Origin: Nectonema munidae
Lineage: Eukaryota; Nematomorpha; Nectonematoida; Nectonematidae
Length of the DNA stretch: 64,000 nt
Direction of reading: 5' to 3'
Assembly: GCA_030549495.1 (NCBI GenBank)
Contig: JAUIRK010000942.1
Span: forward strand, 62,001-126,000
The notes under the pieces were generated by a model. It saw only the letters and a program-made list of their open reading frames with translations, was not told where the DNA came from and made no database searches. This document shows positions 44,905-56,596 of this stretch, piece after piece (position 1 is the stretch's first letter; every line of letters begins with the position of its first letter). The position numbers and the translations under genes are program-made.

Positions 44905-46735
44905 GTTACAGGGAAATTACGAAATTAGGGATTTCATGAAACACCTAAAATTTTTAGTAACTTTATGAAATTACTGTTTCACTTAGGGATTTCATAAATT
45001 ACCTAAAATTTTCAGGGATTCCGCGTATTTACTGAAAACAAAGGCGTTTTATTACACTAGTTTACTAAATACAATAGTAATGTGTGAGAATATGAAAAAA
45101 TCCCTAAAAGTGGTTTATTTATAGATTCTTAAGCATCATTAGTATAGATAAATGTTAAAAGTGAAATATGACCCCTGATAGTGAACCTAATTAATATTCC
45201 ATATTTACTGAATGTTCTTTTTAAACTACACACAAATCTAAAATAGTTTTAGAACATGAAACCCTTCGCGTTCCTAAAAATTTTTTATATCGCGATTAAC
45301 TTTAATTTTTAATTTAATTGCTTTGTTAAATCAATAGATAAAAATGAAAAACGAGAAAAATAAAAAGTATTAATTTTTATTTCGACAAGTAAAACTACTA
45401 TGACATCTACTATTACAAAGTGTCCTCGCCTTGAAGCATTTGCATCTATTTGTCTGACACTGTTTCTGTCACAACGGAAAAATCCTTGTCCTCCAGAAGC
45501 AGTCGCTTTAAGAGCTTCACGCAGTGTAATGATGCGTTCTTTGTTGACGTCATCTTCGTTTAAAAGCTTTTGTGAACAGAGGTCAAACTGATTTCTAGAG
45601 TATTTTGTACTAAGAATCCCAGATTTAATTGCAATTCTGTACATGTTAGACTCAACTCGATTAAGAATAACTCCAAGGATATTTCTTGGGTCTTCTCTAC
45701 CTCTGTCAACTTTAGGAATTGGAACAGCGACATTATCCCCAAATTCTCCTTCTTTCAAATAAACACAAGAGCGTTTCACCATTCTTTCAGTCTGTGATTT
45801 TCATGAAAACTTGGTTCAGTTGTATTTATGGTTGACGCTTGATGTATTGCAAGAAGATCATCTTCAGATTGTAATCTTTCAAGAATTTCGTCTGATAAAC
45901 TAGAAGAAGTCAATCCAACTTTAGGATTTTCTCCAAACATTGCTTTATAAGGAGACATTTTGATACCAGCATGATAAGCACAGTTCTTTTGTTGTTGAAC
46001 AAATTTAAGCCCTACTGTCCAGTCCTGAGTATTATTGTCATTCATCCAAGCCACTAGCATGTCTTTAATGTCACAATTTGCTCTTTCTACGGATCCCTGG
46101 CTTTGTGGATATCTTGGTTTGCCATGAACTATGATGAGATTTGGCCATAAATCTTTAAGCTCTGTGATGTTTTTGTAGTCGTAATTTTGGCCACTGTTTT
46201 CAAATCTTCAATGATCTCGAAGTATATATCTTTAGGAAGAAGATACTTCTGGTATTTTGAGTACTTATCAAATAACTTTTGTCTGAATTCAATCTCAAAG
46301 CTAGATTGTGCCATAGATTGAGATATAACTAGAATAAAATATCAAACAAAAATGTTATTCTAATATCAGCGATTTTTATATTGCAATAAATATAACAACT
46401 ATGCGCATTTAAGTGGAAAAACGTTAAAAAACGTTTGAAAAAGTTATTATTTTAATAAAGATAATGATCTAATTCTTATTTGACATAAAGAAAGTGTAAA
46501 TAGATTAAAAAGGACTTAACATTAAATATAATAGCGGAAATAAGCGTTAATTTATGCTCATAGTTTGCTCTTAGTTTTAATAAACATGTTTAGAGATAGG
46601 TGTGAAAAATCGAGAGGCTTGTTTATATTCTCACACATTACTATTTTATTCAGTAAACTAGGGTAATAAAACGCCTTTGTTTTCAGTAAATACGCGGAAT
46701 CCCTAAAAATTTTAGGTAATTTATGAAATCCCTAC
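44905..46735. mobile_element. Ginger-like DNA transposon with ~115-bp terminal inverted repeats
   Basis: Sequence 44980-45100 (TAGGGATTTCATAAATTACC.. GGGATTCCGCGTATTTACTG.. AACAAAGGCGTTTTATTAC.. ATAGTAATGTGTGAGAATAT) recurs inverted at 46620-46735 with only a few differences. The left side carries a further ~75 bases of similar subrepeats starting TGTTACAGGGAAATTACG. Between the repeats lie only integrase-derived - strand fragments. Integrase flanked by inverted repeats, with no gag or RT, is the structure of Ginger/GIN transposons. Confidence 0.75.
45360..46314 (-). pseudogene. KRBA2-type integrase-domain protein of the Ginger-like element, broken
   Basis: From 46314 the - strand reads an N-terminal segment (KLFDKYSKYQKYLLPKDIYF), then lacks most of the integrase core, then continues at about 46165 with LKDLWPNLIIVHGKPRYPQS and QGSVERANCDIKDML (catalytic Glu), DWTVGLKFVQQQKN, GIKMSPYKAMFG. 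A shift at 45776 is followed by GEFGDNVAVPIPKVDRGRED, GGQGFFRC, and, after another shift, a CRC-type Cys-rich tail CKCFKARTLCNSRCH near 45440-45400. Related proteins are called KRAB-A domain-containing protein 2-like. The deletion removed both catalytic Asp residues, so it cannot be active. Confidence 0.8.
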
Positions 46736-46779
46736 GCACATCCGGGGGATTTTTTTTAAATGAACCAGGTTGATCTGGC

Positions 46780-47640
46780 AAGACTTTCATTTTATAATAT
46801 CATAATGTCAAAAATCAGAAGTCAAGGAAAATTTGTATTGCCGTCTCTTCTTCTGTAATATCTGCTCTGCTACTCAAAGGAGGTAAAACTGCTAACTCAA
46901 GATTACGTATTCCTATTCCGTGTGATGAAACTTCTACGTGCTGCTTTTCTAAACAAAGTGATGTGTAGAAACTTTTTGAAAAAACTGATATATTCATTTG
47001 GGATGAAGCACCAATGATGCTAAGATACGTAATAGAATTCGTCGAAAGTTCTGGATAATGATTCCTATCTATTTGGAGGAAAGATTTTTGTACTTGGCGG
47101 TGATTTCAAGTAAATACTTCCTTTTGTTAAAAGAGTTAAATGCTGGTGTGATGTTTGTTTAAAAATTCTGTTTTATAGCCAAGGATCAAAAAGGGTGTTC
47201 TTAGGAAGAATATGAGATTGGTGGCATATAAGGTGATTTTGAATTTGCAATGGATCATCAATTGGAGAAGGTAAGAGTGTGATGAATGAAGAAGGATTGA
47301 TTACTGATGATGTCTCCAATTTCATACAGTTTCATATCCTCATATTGAAGAAAGATGTCAAATGAGATCCATTATTCTGTGCACAACTAACTCAAGTTGT
47401 AGCACATTAAATAGTTTAATTTTAAACGGTCTTAGAGCAGAATAACAAGTTTTGAATAGTTGTGATAAGGTTTTTCTTGAAAATGAAGAACATGCCCTTT
47501 TCGATACCGAGTACTTAAACTCTATTGAACTCTCGAACTCATTTAATTTTGAAGAAATTTTCTTCGTACTCTTGAAGCAGAAGTAACGAGTGGAATTTTT
47601 GAAGGTAAAAGAGTGATTCCAAGAATAAAAATCTCCTGAA
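46780..47640 (+). pseudogene. Helitron/PIF1-type helicase relic
   Basis: On the + strand, with shifts, the sequence gives SSVISALLLKGGKTANSRLR and IPCDETSTC (helicase motif Ia region), TDIFIWDEAPM (Walker B, 46985-47015), GGKIFVLGGDFK (about 47075-47110), and RSIILCTTNSS (about 47355-47400). Stops interrupt every part. Such helicases occur in Helitrons and as host PIF1; the presence of partial copies and nearby repeats favours Helitron. Confidence 0.75.
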
Positions 47641-47841
47641 GCTATATATCTTGGGTCTGGATATGTTCACTAGGGTGGCCCTTAATTATAAACTAAAAAT
47701 TAAAATCATTAATTTTGTTGCTCCCATAATTTAAAAAATCGATGGCGACCTTCACAGAAGAAAGGAATAACAGTATTTTTGGAATTAAAAGAATGTATCC
47801 TTTCTTCTTCTCTTAAACAAATTTAAAAAAAAACAAAAGGG

Positions 47842-47990
47842 ACGAACCGGTGCGAAACGGCTCAATCTCACTACTGGCTTGGATTTTTTATCCTAACAAG
47901 AACGCTAACATGTTATTTTTGAAAGAGGTTTTTATGATGGATATTTTAGAAAAATGTGTTTTAAATAGGCAATGGACAAAATTGTCCTTT
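47842..47990 (+). repeat. ~148-bp direct repeat, copy 1 (partner at 50043-50191)
   Basis: From ACGAACCGGTGCGAAACGGC to GGCAATGGACAAAATTGTC the two copies are nearly identical. The first 35 bases (in reverse complement CCAGTAGTGGGATTGAGCCG) look like a hAT-type terminus. Confidence 0.9.
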
Positions 47991-48259
47991 ATTGCAAAAA
48001 ACTATATGAGATTTAAAAATTTTTTAATAACAAATTTACCAAGTAACATTAGGTCTTTAAACAAATTTGGTAAATTTAGGATAATTTTTTTTTTTCAGCG
48101 ACATTTTGAAGAACAAATTGCTTTGTTATGAGCTTTATTCCTCTTTCTACTACATCATTTACAACTACAATCTTTTTAACTTTTTCTAAACCTTCTTTAA
48201 AACAAGACCTTTCTTTCCATAACAAAAGGATCTTCATTGAGAAAGACTGTACTGATAGA

Positions 48260-49690
48260 AAATCACGCAGGAAATTTTTTTGTAAATAAATTTGCTAATG
48301 AAGAAAAATCTAAAGTTAAAAAAGAAGACAACTTGTTTTTAGGAAGCCAATATTTCTTCACATTAATTTCATTATTTTTAATCGATGAATTTATTATAAT
48401 TTTAGCCATTTTTGCTTTTATATCAGTTTCATCAAACAGAGATAGAGCAACATTCTCTGAAACAAGATAGCAGAGATGATTAGCGAATTTCTGGGAAGTA
48501 ACTTGACTAATTTCCAAATCAATTTCCTGAGACTTTATGAGCTTGACCATAAAATTGAAGTCGTGGTATGGCGCTTTAATTGCATTAGGACAAGTAAACC
48601 ATGCAGGAACTAAGAGCAAGAAAAACGCATATTCTTGTTATAGAGTTAATTTGTGACAATTCCATTTTAAACTCATTTTTAAACATAAAAATTTTAAAAG
48701 CATAAATTGCTTTGAACATCCATCTTGCATGGCTGACGTCACCAGGTCTACAAAATAATATTTCATTGCCATGAACTTCACCAATACATATTAATGTGAG
48801 TTCTAGTATCTCTTTATAATCATCTCTTATCTGGTTATTTTGAGAAAGATGATATTTGATAAATTTAGAAATTTCACAGCGATCATAATCAGAAATTTTA
48901 TCTCTGCCTGTTATATATACTTTTTTGATCTATTGCGTGCCAATTTTCCTTGAATTTTTTGAATAGTAGTAAATCAAAACAACTCTTCAAAACTGGCACA
49001 AAAATATGATGCCTACAAGGTAAATATAACAATTCACGCTATAACATTTTTTGAATAATTGTGCATACACCATTCTTTTGACCTGTGTTGCTAGCTGTTG
49101 TATCAAAGCAAAGTGCTTGAACTTTATCTAAAATATACCAATTTTCAATTGCTTGGCTAATGTTTGATTTTCTCCAGAGCTTGATTTAATTTTGGGAATT
49201 TCCAGCAATTGTTCTTTTCCATGAAATGTTGTTATAATAGCAATCCTATTGAATTTTTGGCTTGATTCTAAAAACAGTTTTCCATCTCAATGCAAAATAA
49301 TATCTTGGTTTGTCTAATATGATAGGTTCTTTCTTCTCTAAATTTTTTTCTTAATCTTTGAAAAGAAGTGCGATTTATTATAAGATTTTCTGTAAAAAAG
49401 CATCAGGAGCTGACATCAAAATATGCATTCCATTTCTGTCACTAATTTTGCATCTGTCAAAAACATCAGCCAGATGGGGAGTAAAAAAATCGCAAGTTCC
49501 TCTAACATTAATTTTTTTAGAAAAGGTTCATTAGTTTCAGTTGTTTTTTTCAAAGATTTTTCTACTTCTGAAGAAAGATCAGTTTCTTCATCACTGTGAA
49601 TGTTTTGTTGAGATTTCATTTCCTCCTCAGGAATTTCCCTTTTTTTCCTCTCTTTCAACTTCTTTCATTTTTCACTTTAATCTTCCTTCT
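48260..49690 (-). pseudogene. Transposase-like gene of an uncharacterised animal repeat family
   Basis: The - strand carries fragments in order: an acidic N-terminal part (49658-49416), VQALCFDTTASNTGQKNGVC near 49130-49080, LLYLPCRHHIF near 49030, and WFTCPNAIKAPYHDFNFMV with ISQVTSQKFANHLCYLVSEN (48600-48450). The CFDTTASNTG and CRHHIFE-type motifs define a multi-copy family known from arthropods and Hydra, with an RNase H-like transposase fold suspected. Stops and shifts separate the blocks. Confidence 0.7.
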
Positions 49691-49827
49691 TTATGCAATA
49701 ACTTTTGATCTAATCCAGTCATAGAACCGGGTCGAGCTTTTTGACGTTACAGATTCAGAAACTTTTTATCCTCTTCAATTTTTACTTCAGACAAAGCATC
49801 CAAATGGGCTATATCCAGTAGTGGGAT

Positions 49828-50084
49828 TCAAATTTTTTGTCAGGCGGTTCTGTTTCAAGAAAGTTAAATTTGTCAGCAAATAAACTGATCAATTTTGATT
49901 ATTTCCAAATATAATTTTAAAATAATGTTTAAAAAAGCAACATTATGATGATGTTGTGGGTGCTTATTTTACTGTACTGTCTGTACTATATGGATAAATA
50001 AATATTTTACTGTTCGCCGAAATCACAAAATTCCGTAAGACGTTTCTAACGAACCGGTGCGAAACGGCTCAATCCCACTACTGG
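49828..50084. mobile_element. Possible hAT-type MITE
   Basis: CAGTAGTGGGATTCAAATTT at about 49838 and, inverted at the right, CAATCCCACTACTG ending at about 50083 make an imperfect inverted repeat. Both sides also have CGGTTC/GAACCG just inside. No clear 8-bp duplication. Its right end is the start of the 148-bp direct repeat. Confidence 0.5.
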
Positions 50085-50191
50085 CTTGGTTTTTATCCTA
50101 ACAAGAACGCTAACATGTTATTTTTGAAAGAGGTTTTTATGATGGATATTTTAGAAAAATGTGTTTTAAATAGGCAATGGACAAAATTGTC
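50043..50191 (+). repeat. ~148-bp direct repeat, copy 2
   Basis: Near-identical partner of 47842-47990. Sequence after it differs: here it is followed directly by the helicase C-terminal fragment, whereas copy 1 is followed by unrelated sequence. Confidence 0.9.
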
Positions 50192-50330
50192 TGGAGTTAA
50201 ATCCCAAGGACAGAGCTTCAACAAAGTAAGTATTTATCTGAAGAACAATAAAGACATTTTCACTCATGAACAAGTATATGTAGCCTTAAGTCGCTGTCGT
50301 AGCAGATTCCATCAAATTCAAGGCCGATGT
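50192..50330 (+). pseudogene. Helitron-type helicase C-terminal fragment
   Basis: The frame GVKSQGQSFNKVSIYL, then FTHEQVYVALSRCRSR, is the conserved C-terminal helicase motif region (motifs V and VI) of PIF1/Helitron proteins. It is cut off upstream at the direct repeat and runs into a minisatellite downstream. Confidence 0.85.
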
Positions 50331-53060
50331 ATAGGCGAGATTAGATTAGGTCTGTTTTGAGGTGGAAGGTCGATATATAGGCCAGATTTGGTTCTGTTCT
50401 GAAGGTGGAAGGTCGATGTATTGGCGAGATTAGATTAGGTCTGTTCGGAAAGTGTAAGGTCGATGTATAGGGGAGATTATATTAGGTTTGTTCTGAAGGT
50501 GGAAGGTCGATATATATTCAAGATTAGATTAGGTCTGTTCTATAGGTGGAAGGCCGATATATAGGCGAGATTAGATTAGATCTGTTCTGAAGGTGGAAGG
50601 TAGATGTATAGATGAGAAGAGATTAGGTCTGTTCTGAAGGTGGAAGGTCGATAAGCGAGATTATGTTTTGTTCTGAAGGTGGAAGGTCGATATATAGGCC
50701 AGATTAGGTTCTGTTCTGAAGGTGGAAGGTCGATATATTGGCGAGATTAGATTAGGTCTGTTCGGAAAGTGTAAGGTCGATGTATAGGGGAGATTATATT
50801 AGCTCTGTTCTGAAGGTGGAAGGTCGATATATATGCAAGATTAGATTAGGTCTGTTCTAAAGGTGGAAGGCCGATATATAGGCGAGATTAGATTAGATCT
50901 GTTCTGAAGGTGGAAGGTCGATGTATAGATGAGAAGAGATTAGGTCTGTTGTGAAGGTGAAAGGTCGATAAGCGAGATTATGTTTTGTTCTGAAGGTTGA
51001 AGGTCGATGTATAAGCGAGATTAGATTAGGTCTGTTCGGAAGGTGTAAGTTCGATGTATAGGCGAGATTATATTAGCTATGTTCTGAAGATGGAAGGTCG
51101 ATATATAGGCATTAGATTAGATCTGTTCTGAAGGTGGAAGGCCGATATATAGGCAAGATTAGATTAGGTCTGTTCTAAATGTGGAAGGTCGATGTATAGG
51201 GGAGATTAGGTTCTGTTCTGAACGTGGAAGGTCGATGTATTGGCGAGAGGTCTGTTCGCAAGGTCGATGTATAGGGGAGATTATATTAGGTCTGTTCAGA
51301 AGGGGGAAGGTTGATATATATGCAAGATTAGATTAGGTCTGTTCTGAAAGTGGAAGGCCGATATAAAGGCGAGATTAGATTAGGTCTGTTCTGAAGGTGG
51401 AAGGTCGATGTATAGGTGAGAAGAGATTAGGTCTGTTTTGAAGGTGGAAGGTCGATATATAAGCGAGATTAGAATCTGTTCTGAAGGTGGAAGGCGGATG
51501 TATATGCGAGATTAGATTAGGTCTGTTCTGAAGATGGAAATTCGATGTATAGGCGAGATTAGATTAGGTCTGTTCTGAAAGTGGAAGGTCGATATATAGG
51601 CGAGATTAAGTTCTTTTATGAAGGTGGAAGGTCTATGTATAGGCGAGATTAGATTAGGTCTATTCGGAAGGTGGAAGGTTGATGTATATGCCAGATTAGA
51701 TTAGGTCTCTTCCGAAGATGGAAGGTCGATGTATAGGCGAGATTAGGTTCTGTTCTGAAGGTGGAAGGTCGATGTATAGGCGAGATAAGATTAAGTCTGT
51801 TCGGAAGGTGTAAGGTCGATGTATAGGCGAGATTAGTTTAGGTCTGTTCTGAAGGTGGAAGGTCGATGTATAGGCGAGATTAGTTTAGGTCTGTTCTGAA
51901 GGTGGAAGGTCGATATATAGGCAAGATTAGATTAGGTCTGTTCTGAAGGTGGAAGGCCGATATATAGGCGAAATGAGATTCGGTCTGTTCTGAATGTGGA
52001 AAGTCGATGTATAGGTAAGATTAGATTTGGTCTGTTCTGAAGGTGGAAAGCCGATATATAGGCGAGATTAGGTTCCATTCTGAAGGTGGAAGGTCGATGT
52101 ATAGGCGAGATTAGATTAGGTCTGTTTGGAAAGTGTAAGGTCGATGTATAGGCGTGATTATATTGGGTCTGTTCTGAAGGTGGAAGGTTGATATATAGGC
52201 GAGAATATGTTCTGTTCTGAAGATGGAAGGTCAAAGCGATATTAGATTAGATCTGTTCTGAAGGTGGAAGATTGATGCATAGGCGAGATTAGATTAGATA
52301 TGTTCCGAAGATGGAAGGTCGATGTATAGGCGAGATTAGATTAGGTCTGTTCTGAAGGTGGAAGGCTAATATATAAGCGAGATTAGGTTCTGTTCTGAAG
52401 GTGGAACGTCAATATATAGGCGAGATTAGATTAGGTCTGTTCGGAAGGTGTAAGGTCGATGTATAGGTAAGATTATATTAGTTCTGTTCTGAAGGTGGAA
52501 GGTCGATATATAGGCAAGATTAGACTAGGTCTGTTCTGAAGGAGGAAGGCTGATATGTAAGGGAGGTTAGATTAGGTCTGTTCTGAAGGTGGATGGCGAT
52601 GTATAGGCGAGATTAGGTTCTATTCTGAAGGCGGAAGGTGGGTGTATTGGCGAGATTAGATTAGGTTTGTTCGGAAGGTGGAAGGTCGATGTATAGGGGA
52701 GATTAGATTAGTTCTGTTCTGAAGGTGTAAGGTCGTGATATAGGCGATTTTATATTAGGTCTGTTCTGAACGTGGAAGGTCGATGTATAGGCGAGATTAG
52801 ATTAGGTCTGTTCTGAAGGTGGAATGTCGATGTATAGGTAAGATGGGATTTGGTCTGTCCTAAAGGTGGAAGGCCAATATATACGCAAGATTAGTTTCTG
52901 TTCTGAAGGTGGAAGGTCGATGTATAGGCGAGATTAGATTAGGTCTCTTCTGAAGGTGGAAGGTCGATGTATAGGCGAGATTAGACTAGGTCTGTTCTTG
53001 GTGGAAGGTCTATGTATAGGCAAGAGAGGATTAGGTCTATATAAAGGTGGAAGGTGCATG
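50331..53060. repeat. 47-bp minisatellite of about 2.7 kb
   Basis: The consensus GAAGGTGGAAGGTCGATGTA TAGGCGAGATTAGATTAGGT CTGTTCT (47 bases, written in blocks) repeats over 55 times by length, with point changes and some 42-base units lacking part of AGATTAG. Higher-order runs are visible, for example 50340-50650 resembles 50650-50990. No unit is separated by unique spacers. The array begins immediately after the helicase fragment. Confidence 0.97.
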
Positions 53061-53189
53061 AATGTTTTTGGAGACACTTTCTCAGATGTAAACTGCAAAT
53101 ACTTTTATATATTTCAAATCATAGTTTGTAAAACTGAACTGACAAATGAAATTGGAATGGTAGATTTGATATTAAACATATATTTAATT

Positions 53190-53700
53190 TAAAAATATTT
53201 TTGGAGTTTCATATGTATACCAAAAATTGATTGACACTTTTTGACATTTTGAAAACAAAATTTCAAAAAATGACACCAGAATTTAAATTGGCATGCTTCA
53301 TTTAGTATAAAAATGTATATTTTTTTAATTTGAATAAAGTTCATACATATAATTTTCAGGTGAAAACCATAAATTTTATGATACTTTCAGAATTTTTCAC
53401 GCCCTATTGTCTACGGAAATGAAGTCAGTATGGTTGATTTAGTATAAAAATATATATTTTATTTAAAATTTTATTAATATTCTTGGACACAATTTTCAGG
53501 CAAAAACTGCAAATTTGATTGACACTTTCATAAATTTTCACACCCTAATAGTTAAAACTAAGTTGAGATATGAAATCAGCATGGTTGATTTGGTATAAAA
53601 AAAATTAATTTTATTTAAAATTGATGAATGTTTTCTTAAATAATTTTATCATCAATCAAATTTTTGATTAACCTTTACTAGAAAAAGTTTATTGGAAAAA
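53190..53700 (-). repeat. ~152-bp satellite, block 3 (inverted)
   Basis: About three units of the satellite seen at 22290-23290, here in reverse orientation (AAATCAGCATGGTTGATTTG, GGTATAAAA, AACTGCAAATTTGATTGACA). It starts about 130 bases after the minisatellite. Confidence 0.8.
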
Positions 53701-53849
53701 TATGTATAGATATGTGATTTTATAATATTATCTATATATTCAACATCATATCAATATCATCATAATTAAAATCGTATGTATATGACTATGAAGGCGCAAG
53801 ATCAGGTAACCTTTCTTCCCTTTACGTAATATGACGGAAGCAGAGAAAC

Positions 53850-54300
53850 CAGTTGGTTGCATTATGTTTATACATTATGCAAAGAACTTCCAGTAATCCT
53901 TCAAAGGATGACACTATTGATAAGTTTTCCGCATTCATTAGAGCAACAATTGCAGGATCTGTTACCAATTAGAACAATGGTGAAGATCTATGTAATAGCC
54001 TTCCCAGTTTCCCCATTACTAAGGCTTTCCGGTCACTGACCTTGCAAAAATGACCTTATTCATATCAAATTCTCCAACACTCAGTCCTGCCGTTTATGTG
54101 GTGCAGCTTGTGAATCATCTCACCACCTAACTTTCATTTGCCCATATTTTATCTCTCATTGCCACAAATTAATAAACAGTTGTGTTTCAACTCTCGGTCA
54201 TTTTCCCAACAATCTGAATGAACTACTAACACACCCTACACAATAAATTTCCTTCTCGATGCTTTTACGAACTATTGAACCCATTCTAAACCTTCACTAA
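53850..54300 (+). pseudogene. LINE 3' ORF end with zinc-finger motif
   Basis: The + strand reads SHRLCGAACESSHHL-type sequence, precisely CRLCGAACESSHHLTFICPY at about 54088-54147, a CCHC/CCHH finger at the C-terminus of several LINE ORF2 proteins. Flanking frames are broken. Confidence 0.6.
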
Positions 54301-54748
54301 GAGCCTACACGATAGATTCCTTCTTCTATTTTTTTCTTTTAACTTAGATTCTCTTTATAACCCGTATAAACATAAAAACTGCCTCTATTCCATATCAAGC
54401 ATCTTGCAAGCATATCAATTCAGTTTTGGTAAGTGGTTTGTCATCTCCAGCTACCTAACTACCATACATTTTGTAATTCCGATTATAAATGAAAAAGCAT
54501 TTAAATTTTAGTGGAATTGTTAAGCTTGTATAAAAATGCCTGAAAAAAATCCAAAAACTAAAAAAACCTTATTAATTCAGGCAAATTATTGAAATAAAAT
54601 GAATATTAGTTTTAAAGTATTATTTAATATATTAGATTAAAATTATGTCTTTAAAAAAGAGTTTTCTTGAGGTTGGCACAAATTAGTCACGCCCTTATAT
54701 TAGCTTTTCTCAAGTTAAAATATTTTTTCCAATTATCTCTGAATTTGT

Positions 54749-54923
54749 CAGTGGCGTAGCTAAAAAATGAAAGTTGGGGGGCATGTAAGGAATTTAGGGG
54801 GGGGGGGGCATGCAAGGAATTTAGATGGGCAAGCATATTGGAAATAAAATTATTTGGGGGGGGGGGAAAAGGTATTTGGGGGGCACTACCCCCCCCCCCC
54901 CCCCCCCCCTCTGGCTACGCCAC
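54749..54923. mobile_element. Small MITE with CAGTGGCGTAGC ends
   Basis: Left end CAGTGGCGTAGC and right end GGCTACGCCAC are inverted; both sides are flanked by TTTGT (54744-54748, 54924-54928). The interior is dominated by G-runs and a C-run of about 18 bases. Confidence 0.7.
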
Positions 54924-55269
54924 TTTGTTCTGCATCTTTAAAACGACTGCATAAAATTTCCTTACTTTCCTTCCTCTTTTAAAACATATGAAGGGATCTC
55001 TATTCCAAAAGCTTCTGCTTGAAACTCATAAATCTTCAACTGTGGACCAATATCTATTCTTCGTTGTCTAGCTCAAGGATGTTGCAGCATATATCTTACT
55101 CAAGTTCAATAAATAAACACTAGTTTGCCTAAATTAATGCAAACTTCTCTCATCTTAAGACTGCTAAGTTAACTTCCAATATTTTTCAGTGCTTCAAATT
55201 CAATAAACATTTTACTTGCATCTATTTTGATTTTAAAAGGCTATTTAACTGGCATATTAATTAGATATA

Positions 55270-56340
55270 CCCATGAGCTTTGCTCATGAGGTTGAATGAG
55301 AGTATCTCTGGAATGTAATAGTGGGAGATGATGGTATTGTGTTCATGTGAAGCGTATAAGAGTTGATTTTGCTACGTTAAATTTTATTTTTAAAGAATCG
55401 GCTGCAAAAGATAGCGTGTTAAAGAATGAGTTTAGTTTCACTATGTTTTCTTTTTGAGAGTTTGAGGTAAAAATAAAATTTGGATCGTTTGAATAGCATT
55501 GAATGGAGGCTGAATTGTTATCTAAGAGAGGCTTTATAAGTATAATCCAGAGAATGTCGGAGAAGCACCCAACTTTTGGCGTGGAAAATGAGAGGGAAAT
55601 GACAAGTAGAGAATTGTGTTTGAAATGTAATTTTGAATGAATTTTAGTAGATAATTGGGATATTTTTGGAAAATGATTGCGCGGTGCCTTGCCCAATTGT
55701 AAGCTTTGTTGATGTCTATAGAGAGGGGGAATGATGTTAATTTAAATAATAGTTTTGTTTCGAGGTAGGAGAAGAGTCCCTTTAGAGCGGATTCTGGATT
55801 TTTGTGTGGGAGCCGGGAGGTATGCAAATTGGAAGGGATTAATTTTGTTAAATGTAGTGATGTGACAGAGAAACCTTTTACGTAAATTTTTTTCTAGAGT
55901 TGGGAGGATAGTGATTTGTCACCAATTGATTATGAGGCTTAAGTCTTTGTTGGGTGTAGGGAGTAAAATTAGCTTACCAATTTTTCAGATAGATAGCAAA
56001 AAGGATAATTTTAGGCAACTGTTATATAATTATAATAGATATTGTGAATGTAAATGGAAGGATTTTATGATATGTTTTGTAGTTATAAGATTAAGCCTTG
56101 GAGATGATTTAGGATTTAGACTGTTTATAGCAGAGGCAAATTTAGTTAGATTTACTGGAGGAAATGTTTGGAATGAGTTTAGAGATGAGAAGGAGGAGAC
56201 ATGTTCGCGTTTTACTATGTTATCAAATGTATGAGAATCCTGAGGAAAAAGGGTTGAAAGAAAGGATAGGTTAATTAATGGGTCGTTGGAAATTGTGTCA
56301 TCATAATAAAAAATTAAACTAATATGAAAAAAGAACATAG
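55270..56340 (-). pseudogene. LINE reverse transcriptase relic
   Basis: On the - strand, ORFs 55827-55534 and 55696-55343 give FPLSIDINKAYNWARHRAII (first catalytic Asp), QNYISNTILYLSF, then PKVGCFSDILWIILIKPLL and IQCYSNDPNFIF (where the FxDD box is mutated) and LKIKFNVAKSTLIRF. A further upstream part is at 56338-56030. Related to the relic at 14.4-16.5 kb. It lies just upstream of SDHB on the other strand. Confidence 0.7.
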
Positions 56341-56596
56341 AGTATTTGTTGTGATAAAAAAATATACAAAATTGACCAGGGTCAGGCTAAAACGTGCAAC
56401 TCATGGCGATTATGCGATTATAAAAAAGCTCACGTTAAAAAATTTAGAATTATTTTTTTTTATTTAAAACGAACCTTTTTAAGATGATGGCGTCACAAAA
56501 ATGCTTTGGATTTTTTATTGTAGTTATTATATTCATAATTTTTTTATTGTTTTTATAAAATTATCATTTTAAGAATAATATAAGATTGTTTTCCAG

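Noticed and set aside
51932-52234. 100-codon open frame on - in the minisatellite
   Set aside because: The frame is a by-product of the 47-bp repeat and is closed in neighbouring units.
50331-53060. CRISPR array
   Set aside because: Units follow each other without unique spacers and diverge gradually; it is a eukaryotic minisatellite.
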